Virus record (IMG/VR): IMGVR_UViG_3300025426_000042
Coordinates: 1 to 51,926 of that record
Strand: one strand, 5' to 3'
Source of the DNA: a virus
Length of the DNA: 51,926 bases
Under the pieces are notes generated by a model. That model was not told where the DNA came from. It saw only the letters and a list, made by a program, of their open reading frames with translations, and made no database searches. This document shows, piece by piece, positions 43,095-50,282 of the stretch. Both the position numbers and the translations under genes were made by a program. How positions within the stretch are numbered: position 1 is the first letter of the stretch; every line of letters begins with the position of its first letter.

Positions 43095-43968
43095 ACAAGA
43101 TATTGTTTTCCTCAGCTATGACGAACCTAATGCTGAGAAAAATTATGCAGATTTATTAACTAAAGTGCCATGGGCTAAACGTGTGCACGGAGTTAAAGGT
43201 AGTGATGCCGCACATAAAGCCTGTGCAGCAAAATGTGAAACAGAATACTTTGTTACTGTAGACGGTGACAATATTGTCGACCCTGCATTTTTAGAAGTTG
43301 AAATAGACTTAGATGAATTAGGATTGACCAAAGATTATGTTTTTAGTTGGTGCGGAAAAGTTCATGTAAATCATCTAATGTATGGCAATGGCGGTCTTAA
43401 GATGTGGACTCCTGAATTTGTCAACAACATGCGCACACATGAAAATTCAGATCCTAGCGACACCAAAGGCCTTGTTGAGTTTTGTTTTGATGAACGTTAC
43501 TATCAATTTAATGAAAATTATAGTGAAAGTTTCACGAACGCCAGTCCGTTCCAAGCATGGAGAGCAGGCTTTCGAGAAGGCGTAAAAATGAGTTTAGATC
43601 AAGGTGCTAAGGTAACAGATCTTAAAACTATATGGTGGCAAAACTACCATAGACTGCTAGTATGGTGTAATATCGGAGCAGATGTAGCCAACGGACTATG
43701 GAGCATGTACGGAGCAAGAGAAGGTGCATACTTGACCAACTGTACTGATTGGGATTATAGCAATGTACGTGATTTTGATTGGTTAACTGAACAGTGGGAA
43801 ACACAATACAGTAAAGTCACAGATGATATGTTAAGGCATGAAATTTCTGGCCTAGGAGAAACACTTAAACATGAATGTGGACTAGAGCTTTTTGATCCAT
43901 GCAAAGACTCTAGTAAATTTTTCAAAACTGTGTTTAATAACAGCCCACGAATTGTTAGGAAAAGATAA
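43072..43968 (+). CDS. Glycosyltransferase-like protein B1
   Basis: The 298-residue protein opens IVFLSYDEPNAEKNYADLLT and continues KRVHGVKGSDAAHKACAAKC, then YFVTVDGDNIVDPAF, where DGD near residue 64 is a plausible GT-A metal motif. GNGGLKMWTPEF and FQAWRAGFREGVKMSL recur in the next gene. I recall this family in marine T4-like phages, annotated as glycosyltransferase. It is unlike A1/A2 in order of motifs, so the cluster contains two distinct families, each duplicated. Donor and acceptor unknown. Confidence 0.65.
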   Translation: MSKIKVIEQDIVFLSYDEPNAEKNYADLLTKVPWAKRVHGVKGSDAAHKACAAKCETEYFVTVDGDNIVDPAFLEVEIDLDELGLTKDYVFSWCGKVHVNHLMYGNGGLKMWTPEFVNNMRTHENSDPSDTKGLVEFCFDERYYQFNENYSESFTNASPFQAWRAGFREGVKMSLDQGAKVTDLKTIWWQNYHRLLVWCNIGADVANGLWSMYGAREGAYLTNCTDWDYSNVRDFDWLTEQWETQYSKVTDDMLRHEISGLGETLKHECGLELFDPCKDSSKFFKTVFNNSPRIVRKR

Positions 43969-44669
43969 TGTACGATATTGCATTTATCAGTTACAACGAA
44001 ACTCAAAGTACAAGTAAATATATTGAACTTGTAACATCCTTTCCGTACAATCGTACTGTAAGAGTTAACGGTATCAAAGGTATACATCAAGCACATATAG
44101 AAGCAGCCAAACAAGTAAAATCCAATATGTTTTATGTAGTAGATGCTGATGCAAAACTGTTGCCTAGTTTTAAATTTGATATTAAATTAGATCCCAGCGA
44201 AGAGGATATAGTACATGTTTGGCGAAGTATTAATCCAGTCAATGGTTTAGAATACGGATATGGCGGAGTAAAACTTCTTCCTACAAAATTAACATTGAAT
44301 TTGGATATTAAAACTTTAGATATGACTACCAATATAAGTAGCAGATTTAAAGTAATGCCTGATGTCAGTAATATTACACAATTTAATACTGATCCGTTAA
44401 GCACATGGCGTAGTGCATTTAGAGAATGTGTAAAATTATCTAGTAGACAATCTAACGAAGAAAGTCAACATAGATTATATACTTGGATACACTTGGGCGG
44501 CGATGAAACGTTTGGAGAATATTCCAAAGGTGGTGCTAGTGCAGGGCAATGGTATGGAACAACTTATAAAGATGATCCGGACGCACTGGCCAAGATTAAT
44601 GATTATGATTGGTTAGAAGAACAGTTCAAAGCGCATATTGAACTGTTTCCTCCGGAGACTTTTAAATAA
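43968..44669 (+). CDS. Glycosyltransferase-like protein B2 (paralogue of B1)
   Basis: The 233-residue protein matches B1 motif by motif: IAFISYNETQSTSKYIELV, VNGIKGIHQAHIEAA, YVVDADAKLLPSF (DAD in place of DGD), YGYGGVKLLPTK, STWRSAFRECVKLSS and DYDWLEEQFKAH. It is about 65 residues shorter, lacking the B1 tail. The ATG shares a base with the B1 stop (TAATG). Its 3' end overlaps the convergent thyX gene by 8 bases, leaving no room for a terminator between the two transcription units. Confidence 0.65.
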   Translation: MYDIAFISYNETQSTSKYIELVTSFPYNRTVRVNGIKGIHQAHIEAAKQVKSNMFYVVDADAKLLPSFKFDIKLDPSEEDIVHVWRSINPVNGLEYGYGGVKLLPTKLTLNLDIKTLDMTTNISSRFKVMPDVSNITQFNTDPLSTWRSAFRECVKLSSRQSNEESQHRLYTWIHLGGDETFGEYSKGGASAGQWYGTTYKDDPDALAKINDYDWLEEQFKAHIELFPPETFK

Positions 44670-45339
44670 GCTCAGTAGTCATTGGGAAGATATCAGCAAT
44701 GACTTTTGCACAAGCAATTGCAACTTCCTGATGTTCTTTTTGTGTGCCATTTGCACTACGTAATTCAATAAAGTGAATCCAGCTACGCAGTGTACCGTTC
44801 ATGTATAATCGACTTTCAATAAGTCCTTCGGGCAATACAGCACGAGCTTGCTCTTTGGCAATACCGTTAACAATAGCCCAATCGTATGCTTCTCTAGCTT
44901 TAGTGATCAGACTATTCTGTATATTTTCCCAACCAGCTGCAAGAAATCGATCAGCATCGTTATTAAGATCTAACTCTATACTGTTCTGTCTATTTTTGGT
45001 ATCTTGTCTGCGAGCATCTCTAAATACAAAGTTGAGATCCTTTGTTGGGTCAGCATAACGTTGGGAGAATTCTTGAAAGCTGAAACTTCTGTGTCTAAGG
45101 ATTTGTCTTGCGATATCTCTTGTAGTAGTAATCTCGATGCAGGCGGACACCATTTCGAGAGGACTCCAATGTTGGTGCTTGATAAGATATCGTATGAGCT
45201 TTTCTGAGGTTTCTGTATTAAGTTGATTGCTCGGATTACTGACTCTTGCACAGTAGGCAATGAGTTCTTGTGCATCAGAGATTCCCATGCTTGAAAATTC
45301 TTTAGTTGGCTGGCTGTAACTAAGCAATTTAACATTCAT
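44662..45339 (-). CDS. thyX: Flavin-dependent thymidylate synthase
   Basis: ThyX makes dTMP from dUMP using methylene-tetrahydrofolate, NADPH and FAD, supplying thymidine for AT-rich phage DNA. The 225-residue protein carries the diagnostic RHR-x7-S motif (RHRSFSFQEFS, residues 82-92, followed by QRY) and further family elements: HWSPLEMVSACIEI near 57-70, EQARAVLPEGL near 165 and RSWIHFIELRS near 185. The length is typical for the family. It is the last gene of the minus-strand cluster and directly abuts its upstream neighbour without a gap. Its 3' end overlaps the B2 gene. Confidence 0.95.
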   Translation of the reverse strand: MNVKLLSYSQPTKEFSSMGISDAQELIAYCARVSNPSNQLNTETSEKLIRYLIKHQHWSPLEMVSACIEITTTRDIARQILRHRSFSFQEFSQRYADPTKDLNFVFRDARRQDTKNRQNSIELDLNNDADRFLAAGWENIQNSLITKAREAYDWAIVNGIAKEQARAVLPEGLIESRLYMNGTLRSWIHFIELRSANGTQKEHQEVAIACAKVIADIFPMTTELI

Positions 45340-45660
45340 TTATAACTTCTTTCTTTTTAAAAATTTCTGTGTACTAGATTCTATATCTTTACGCACACGC
45401 TCTGTATCTAATTTAAAATCGATATTATCAATACTATCTTCATATGATTTACATATTTCGGATAGGCTTTGTTCCAATGACGGCCACCCCTCGCGCCTTG
45501 CCTTAGCTGTTATTTTAATTTCCCAAGTTTTACCATCTCTAAAATTGACCAAAACGGTTTCAAGATACCTAATAGGTAACACATTAAGTTTAACATCACC
45601 GAATACTTCTGGCCAAAGTGCTATGACATCCTTGGGAAGAGTCTTCCCAGTTCTTGTCAT
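45340..45660 (-). CDS. Conserved phage protein next to thyX, function unknown
   Basis: The 106-residue protein (LPKDVIALWPEVFGDVKLNVLP, then LETVLVNFRDGKTWEIKITAKA and NIDFKLDTERVRKDIESST) is of a type I recall beside thyX in marine T4-like phages. Beta-rich first half, basic helical C-terminus (KFLKRKKL). It overlaps the upstream gene by 4 bases and touches thyX. No function is known to me. Confidence 0.75.
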   Translation of the reverse strand: MTRTGKTLPKDVIALWPEVFGDVKLNVLPIRYLETVLVNFRDGKTWEIKITAKARREGWPSLEQSLSEICKSYEDSIDNIDFKLDTERVRKDIESSTQKFLKRKKL

Positions 45661-46262
45661 TTTACAGTTTGCTTCTTGGTCGGAACCAATTCCTCTGCTA
45701 GTCTACGATAGTTGGCAGCTTCTTTAGCAAGTTTATCAGCTTTAGAACGATATTCTTTAGCTTGCGCTTCAGGAGTTAATGCTGTTGTGGTTTCTGTTTC
45801 TACAACTTTGGCTGTAGGAGCAAGTTCGTTAACTTGTGCAACTGTTGGCTCTTTCTTCTTGTCGTTGATACCTTCACTAATAGCTAAATCGTCAACTGCA
45901 ATACCGCGTTGTTCTGCAATAATTTGATTTAGTTCGCTAAGTAAAATACCAGCACCTGGAACAGGTGTCATTTCGATAGCATCAGTTGGTGCCTTAAGCA
46001 ATCGATTGTTAACATGCAACCATGGCAACATACGACTACCGTCTGGGAACTGTGTACGATCTAATGCTTCTGCAAACTCGTTGGCTTCTTGTCCAGCTGA
46101 GCTTTCTACTAGATTAATGATAGCATCGTGATAAATGTCAGGCATGTTTTCTGTAGGAACAATTAAACAACTATATGCATCGCCGGGCAAGGTGCGATAA
46201 GCCACTAGACATTTTTTATTAGTGGCTGTAACACGGCCCACGTGTTTGAGTTCTTGGGCCAT
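45657..46262 (-). CDS. Conserved phage protein with C-terminal coiled coil, function unknown
   Basis: The start is set at ATG 46262 because AGGAG lies about 7 bases upstream and the previous gene stops 1 base before it; an ATG 15 bases further up would place that ribosome-binding site inside the coding region. The 201-residue protein begins MAQELKHVGRVTATNKK with YRTLPGDAYSCLIVPTENMP and LVESSAGQEANEFAEAL. A Thr/Glu-rich linker (about 150-170) leads to a short coiled coil (KEYRSKADKLAKEAANYRRL). I know the family from marine T4-like phages without a function. Translational coupling to the neighbours suggests joint use. Confidence 0.72.
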   Translation of the reverse strand: MAQELKHVGRVTATNKKCLVAYRTLPGDAYSCLIVPTENMPDIYHDAIINLVESSAGQEANEFAEALDRTQFPDGSRMLPWLHVNNRLLKAPTDAIEMTPVPGAGILLSELNQIIAEQRGIAVDDLAISEGINDKKKEPTVAQVNELAPTAKVVETETTTALTPEAQAKEYRSKADKLAKEAANYRRLAEELVPTKKQTVK

Positions 46263-46263
46263 A

Positions 46264-46545
46264 TTAAGCTCCTGCAACAGCGTTTGCTACAGCTTGACTA
46301 TTTGTTTGTGGTGCAGTTGGTTGAGTACCTGCTTGTGGTTGTGCAGCTTGTTGTGCAGCAACTGAGTCTAAAAATGTAGTTAACTTGGTATAAGTTTGAC
46401 CTACAGCTACCATTTCATTTGGCTTAAATGCACCGCGTGAACTGGCAATATCAATGATTACTTTCATTGCGTTTAAGTCGTTGATAGTAAGATCGTTGCT
46501 TTGAGCAGCTTCTGCTCCAGTTGGTTGATTTTGTACATCAGACAT
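46264..46545 (-). CDS. Small conserved phage protein with Ala/Gln-rich tail
   Basis: The 93-residue protein has a folded-looking core (NDLNAMKVIIDIASSRGAFKPNEMVAVGQTYTKL, about residues 21-58, split here by eye) followed by a low-complexity Ala/Gln/Pro tail to the end. A good AAGGAGA site precedes the ATG. It lies 35 bases behind the previous gene and 1 base before the next. No function recognised. Confidence 0.72.
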   Translation of the reverse strand: MSDVQNQPTGAEAAQSNDLTINDLNAMKVIIDIASSRGAFKPNEMVAVGQTYTKLTTFLDSVAAQQAAQPQAGTQPTAPQTNSQAVANAVAGA

Positions 46546-46580
46546 TAGAATCTCCTTGTTTTGATTAAGTACACATTTAA

Positions 46581-46868
46581 TTATCTTGTCTGTAAATGTG
46601 GACAGGCAATTGTGAAAAAACTCAGTTCTTTTTCACTTTCAAATCCTATACGTGTGCAATACACGATAGTGTTAGTATTATCTAGCGTAATATCTTGTCC
46701 TACATAATACCTGTTATTTAAATTTTTACGTATCCAAGCATCAAATAATTTGATTGTATTTGGACTGTATTTGTCTATAACTGTATATTTAAAATGAGGA
46801 CAGGCAAACTCTACCCTCCTCAAGTCAAAGTAATTTAAGGGGTTAGGTTTGCCGTTTTTAAGTGCCAT
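46581..46868 (-). CDS. Small conserved phage protein, function unknown
   Basis: The start is placed at ATG 46868 (MALKNGKPNPLNYFDLRR), one base after the stop of the VWA gene, because the longer frame would overlap the VWA coding region by 107 bases. The 95-residue protein has two similar CPHF/CPHL motifs (ACPHFKYTV near residue 23 and IACPHLQTR at the C-terminus), which could bind a metal or reflect a duplicated strand. No family recognised. Confidence 0.65.
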   Translation of the reverse strand: MALKNGKPNPLNYFDLRRVEFACPHFKYTVIDKYSPNTIKLFDAWIRKNLNNRYYVGQDITLDNTNTIVYCTRIGFESEKELSFFTIACPHLQTR

Positions 46869-46869
46869 T

Positions 46870-48054
46870 TTATGCCGCTTCTTTAACTTCTTCGTAGTAA
46901 GCGTATTCGCCGAATGGAGGCACAATCTTGTCATTACCGTGGATAATGAATACTGTATCACAGTAGTTTTCATCACCCCAACTACCCCAGGGATAACCGT
47001 CAGTGAACATGATAAACTTTTTAGGTTGAATATCGTGTTCCTTCATGTAATCCCAGTTGGCATCAAACTCAGTGCCACCGCCGCCCATTGGTTCGTAGTA
47101 ATCAAACTCGTCTAAATTGTAACCATCAAAGTCAGCTTCATTATAAACTTTAGTATCAAAGCACCATACTTTAATTTTAAAGTCTCTGTACTCTTCCATG
47201 ATGCCTTTAATCTCGGATAAGAAATCTTTAGCCTGTTCATCTCCAATTGATCCTGACATATCAATTGCTACACAAATATCAATAGTTTCTTGGAATTGTT
47301 GACCTGGTAGCACAGCGTTCATATGCCAACCCTTACGGTTAGGACGCATAAATGAGTAATCATTCTTAATAGTGCTTTGTATTTGTTGACGTAGTATTTC
47401 ACGCCAGTTCATCTTAGGCTCTGTCAATTCTTTAATCATGCGCTGTACACTAGCAGGAGTGTTACCAGCACCCGCGGCCTGTGCGGCTTGCATAGTAGCT
47501 TCACGCATCTCGTCTCGGATTTGTTTTAGTTCTTCTTTAGAGTATTTTGGTTTACCATCTTTGCCATCTTCTCCCCAATCAATGTGATCATCCAACAATT
47601 GACCAAGTGCGTTAAGTTCTTCTTCGTCCATTTCGTCGAAGATTTTGTCGTAAACTTCCTCAGCACCCATACCATAGTATTTGGCATCGTGGAAGATTTT
47701 GATACCATCAATATTATGATCACCAATACGGTCACGAACTAATTGTCCGTTCACACAATAGTCTGCGGCAATATTAAAAATTCGTGGGTTACGGGTTTCA
47801 CGCCGTCCCATGTGATCAAACACATTATGCAAAATTTCATGTGCAATAACAAATTCTACTTGTTTAACGCTAAGAGGTTCAAAAAATTCTCGATTAAAGT
47901 AAATGACACGGCCGTCTGTAGCAGCCGTGGTCATCCATTCAGATCCTTCTTGGATTTTAAGACGAGTTGCCAAATTACCAAAAAACGGATGGCGAAGTAG
48001 TAATCCTACTCGTGCTACGATAATTTTATCAATAATTGGATCTGTATGTGACAT
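46870..48054 (-). CDS. Metallopeptidase-like plus VWA domain protein, MoxR partner
   Basis: The 394-residue protein joins two domains. An N-terminal zincin-like region has HEILH (residues 72-76, an HExxH motif) followed by NIAADYCVNGQL, as in the DUF2201 family. A C-terminal von Willebrand A domain has the MIDAS motif DMSGS (Asp265, Ser267, Ser269) and later MFTDGYPWG. Both key motifs are intact. Such proteins pair with MoxR AAA+ ATPases, and here the ATPase gene lies just upstream. In cellular systems these pairs remodel or insert metal into target proteins; in phage the target is unknown. A CobS/CobT-like chelatase pair is an alternative reading. It has its own consensus promoter (48082-48110). 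Confidence 0.85.
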   Translation of the reverse strand: MSHTDPIIDKIIVARVGLLLRHPFFGNLATRLKIQEGSEWMTTAATDGRVIYFNREFFEPLSVKQVEFVIAHEILHNVFDHMGRRETRNPRIFNIAADYCVNGQLVRDRIGDHNIDGIKIFHDAKYYGMGAEEVYDKIFDEMDEEELNALGQLLDDHIDWGEDGKDGKPKYSKEELKQIRDEMREATMQAAQAAGAGNTPASVQRMIKELTEPKMNWREILRQQIQSTIKNDYSFMRPNRKGWHMNAVLPGQQFQETIDICVAIDMSGSIGDEQAKDFLSEIKGIMEEYRDFKIKVWCFDTKVYNEADFDGYNLDEFDYYEPMGGGGTEFDANWDYMKEHDIQPKKFIMFTDGYPWGSWGDENYCDTVFIIHGNDKIVPPFGEYAYYEEVKEAA

Positions 48055-48081
48055 TTAAACTCCTGTTTTGCTATAGTATAT

Positions 48082-48110
48082 ATTATAACACCACCCGAAG
48101 GTGGTGTCAA
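48082..48110 (-). promoter_or_regulatory. Perfect sigma70-type promoter of the VWA operon
   Basis: On the minus strand TTGACA (48105-48110) and TATAAT (48082-48087) are both perfect and separated by exactly 17 bases. The spacer itself is a terminator-like hairpin. The -10 box lies 27 bases before the ATG. It probably drives the VWA gene and the five genes behind it down to thyX, since no other promoter is evident in that run. Confidence 0.88.
48088..48107 (-). terminator. UUCG-loop hairpin after moxR, inside the next promoter's spacer
   Basis: On the minus strand ACACCACC and GGTGGTGT form a perfect 8-bp stem around a C(TTCG)G loop, the extra-stable tetraloop used in many T4 terminators. It begins 19 bases after the moxR stop and is followed by TATAATATATA, a weak T-run. 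The hairpin occupies the whole 17-base spacer of the VWA promoter and 3 bases of its -35 box. Confidence 0.75.
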
Positions 48111-48126
48111 ATAGCTTTAAATCCAA

Positions 48127-49218
48127 TTACTTTTCAGTAGCTTGTGCAATGTATTTGCCATATTTGGCATGGAAATCATCAAAGCATTTGATTTCATCTG
48201 GATCCAATGGCAACTTGTAAGTACTTAAAGCCAATTTTGTACCCATGATAACCAATTCTGTTTCAAAGTTATTCATCATAAATTCGAAAAAGCAATTAAC
48301 TTGATCATTCCAATTTTTGGCATTCTTCTCGCAAGCATCTTTCAACTCGTAACACAATGACACAGTCAAACTGTACATAGCTGAGATTTCTTTGGAATCC
48401 ATTTTCTTGACTTTGCCGCCCAAAATATCTGTAGGATTAGGCATTTTGCTAGCATGTTTACGGTGAGCCATGAACTTAATAGCAAGACCTTCACCAACAG
48501 AACCGGATACCAAGTCAGTTAATGTATCTGCATCGGTATCGTCGTCATGCAATAACTCAGATACGAAACTCCAAGAGCGTGGAGTAGCAAATGCACGTGA
48601 ACTAGACTTTGGATCAAAGTCGTACAAATCTTTCTTGCTAAAGCTCAAGAAGCCAACTACGTCTTTATGGATACGATTTTCAGCGGCCCACTCAAAGTAG
48701 TCATCCCAGTCAACAGTCATTTCCAAGTGAACAAAACGATTTGCCAACGGAGCAGGCATACGGAATGTAACACCTTTGTCAGTTTCACGGTTACCAGCCG
48801 CAACAATTACAACATTGTCTGGCAATGTATATGCACCAACTTTACGGTTGAGAATAAGTTGATAGGCAGCCGCTTGCACACTGGGTGCGGCGCTGTTCAT
48901 CTCATCCAAGAACAAGATGATACTTTTATACTTGCTAGCCAAATCTGCACTTGGCAATTCTGCTGGTGGCGCCCAACGCATAGTGCCATCATTAGAATCA
49001 AAATATGGAATACCTTTAATGTCAGTAGGTTCCCAAAGGCTCAAACGAACGTCAATTACATGTGCTTCAGATTCAGCACCAAGTTGTTTGATAATATCTG
49101 ACTTGCCAATTCCGGGAGGACCCCAAAGGAAGATTGGACGTTTGTTTTTAAAAGCCTTACGCAAAGACTTTTTAGCGCCGCTAGGGCCAACTGTGCGACT
49201 GACGATTTCGGATGCCAT
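48127..49218 (-). CDS. MoxR-type AAA+ ATPase
   Basis: The 363-residue ATPase has Walker A GPPGIGKS (residues 33-40), Walker B IILFLDEMN (about 100-108), a sensor-1 region VVIVAAGNRETD and the arginine-containing MPAPLANRFVHLEM typical of MoxR/AAA_5 proteins. It acts with the downstream VWA protein, likely as an unfoldase or chaperone that uses the VWA protein as adaptor. It has its own consensus promoter, and a UUCG hairpin separates it from the VWA gene, so the two halves of the pair can be expressed at different levels. The cellular or viral target is not evident. Confidence 0.9.
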   Translation of the reverse strand: MASEIVSRTVGPSGAKKSLRKAFKNKRPIFLWGPPGIGKSDIIKQLGAESEAHVIDVRLSLWEPTDIKGIPYFDSNDGTMRWAPPAELPSADLASKYKSIILFLDEMNSAAPSVQAAAYQLILNRKVGAYTLPDNVVIVAAGNRETDKGVTFRMPAPLANRFVHLEMTVDWDDYFEWAAENRIHKDVVGFLSFSKKDLYDFDPKSSSRAFATPRSWSFVSELLHDDDTDADTLTDLVSGSVGEGLAIKFMAHRKHASKMPNPTDILGGKVKKMDSKEISAMYSLTVSLCYELKDACEKNAKNWNDQVNCFFEFMMNNFETELVIMGTKLALSTYKLPLDPDEIKCFDDFHAKYGKYIAQATEK

Positions 49219-49274
49219 CTTGTTTCCTATCTTAGTTAAAAAAATACGTTGTTGAATTAACTCTGTATGTATAT

Positions 49275-49303
49275 ATTATACAGGCTTAGTTGCAGACAGT
49301 CAA
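49275..49303 (-). promoter_or_regulatory. Sigma70-type promoter of moxR
   Basis: On the minus strand TTGACT (49298-49303) and TATAAT (49275-49280) are 17 bases apart, one mismatch from consensus. The leader to the moxR ATG is about 55 bases. The first 12 bases from the -10 box onward (TATAATATATAC) are identical to those of the VWA promoter. Confidence 0.85.
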
Positions 49304-49313
49304 CACTTATTTT

Positions 49314-49721
49314 TTATTTTTTGTCAGTATTGGCTAATTCTTTTTGTCGTTCGTTCATGGCTTTTATCAAACCAAATTTTCTAATGTCGTCAGAAAACAA
49401 CATTAGCTCAAAACTCTTACGTTCAGAAAAGACAGTGATTGACATTGGAGTAAGATAATATGGACAGTCTACATATCTCTCCAAAAATATGATTGTTTGG
49501 GGACTAAGTTCAATAGGTTCAGTAAATGGAATCTCGTACTCTTTTAAGTCCAATTCTTTTACCAAAAACTCGTAACCATCGTCGCTAAGTCTAAAAGCAT
49601 CATCTTTGCCAACTCTTGTACTTTGCCACCATTTGCGGCCAAACAGTTTTAAATTGGCATCGTCTGTACTTTTGCCCCACTGCTGTAGGAAAATTTTGGT
49701 TAGGGTATTTCTAGATATCAT
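49314..49721 (-). CDS. Conserved phage protein, function unknown
   Basis: The 135-residue protein (TLTKIFLQQWGKSTDDANLKLFGRKWWQS, then FRLSDDGYEFLVKELDLKEYEIPF, abbreviated here, and IFLERYVDCPYYLTPMSITVF) has a winged-helix-like look in its middle but no motif strong enough to assign. Its ATG overlaps the upstream stop by 4 bases (ATGA). The type is familiar from marine T4-like phages. Confidence 0.7.
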   Translation of the reverse strand: MISRNTLTKIFLQQWGKSTDDANLKLFGRKWWQSTRVGKDDAFRLSDDGYEFLVKELDLKEYEIPFTEPIELSPQTIIFLERYVDCPYYLTPMSITVFSERKSFELMLFSDDIRKFGLIKAMNERQKELANTDKK

Positions 49722-50002
49722 TTCACGATAGTGCCAGCAGTTAACATAACTACTTGGAAATCAGTAGTTCCAAAAGTTAAGTTAAGTTTTTTGGCAAGAT
49801 TGTGAGCATGGCCAGGATTACTGAATGATACTTTTTTATATTTAGGACCTGGGTAAGAAGTAAGACTATTAAAGCTCTTTAAATTAAAAGGCTCATTCTT
49901 GTAGAATACTGCCCAGATGGCTTCAGATTCCAGAATTTGTTCTGATTTATAATTTTGCTTGTTAGTGTACTCAAGCAAGACTTTTGGTTTTGGGCGACTC
50001 AT
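49718..50002 (-). CDS. Conserved small phage protein, function unknown
   Basis: The start is set at ATG 50002 (MSRPKPKVLLEYTNKQNYKS), 94 residues, preceded by CGAGG 7 bases upstream. Starts at 50026 and 50062 exist in frame, but a late-type motif (50028-50035) lies between them and a transcript begun there would include only the 50002 start with its ribosome-binding site. The sequence (AIWAVFYKNEPFNLKS, SFSNPGHAHNLAKKLN) is of a basic mixed alpha/beta protein without a known motif. Confidence 0.65.
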   Translation of the reverse strand: MSRPKPKVLLEYTNKQNYKSEQILESEAIWAVFYKNEPFNLKSFNSLTSYPGPKYKKVSFSNPGHAHNLAKKLNLTFGTTDFQVVMLTAGTIVK

Positions 50003-50027
50003 TGCGTATCCTCGAAATATACGCATA

Positions 50028-50035
50028 TATTTATC
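50028..50035 (-). promoter_or_regulatory. Late-type motif (GATAAATA) between two small genes
   Basis: On the minus strand GATAAATA lies just after the stop of the 50037-50282 gene and 26 bases before the ATG at 50002. It matches the late motif used elsewhere and would give late expression to the two genes at 49314-50002. Confidence 0.5.
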
Positions 50036-50036
50036 C

Positions 50037-50282
50037 TTAATTCTCCCGAAACGCCCCGCCATCCATAGTTATAGTAATTACTTCATTATCTGTGGTTGTT
50101 TTAAGTTTTAATAACAATTCATTGTAGTCTTGAAGAAGCTTGTCTTGTATTTCATTAAGTGCCAAAGACAGCAATCTTGCCTGCTGAATAGTCATTTTAA
50201 CTTCTTTACTTTGACTCAACTCAGCAGCACGAAGTTGCTGAGTGAATTGTGTAATAGGCGATAGATTAATCTGATTTTGCAT
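50037..50282 (-). CDS. Small helical conserved phage protein
   Basis: The start is set at ATG 50282 (MQNQINLSPITQFTQQLRAA), giving 81 residues and overlapping the upstream gene by 17 bases; a TTG two codons earlier is less likely. The protein is a predicted helical pair (ELSQSKEVKMTIQQARLLSL, ALNEIQDKLLQDYNELLLKL) and could be a coiled-coil adaptor. The pattern is familiar from marine T4-like phages with no known function. Confidence 0.68.
   Translation of the reverse strand: MQNQINLSPITQFTQQLRAAELSQSKEVKMTIQQARLLSLALNEIQDKLLQDYNELLLKLKTTTDNEVITITMDGGAFREN

Noticed and set aside
48667-49255. Plus-strand ORFs of 112-144 codons opposite moxR
   Set aside because: They are antisense to an intact AAA+ gene whose promoter, start and motifs are clear.
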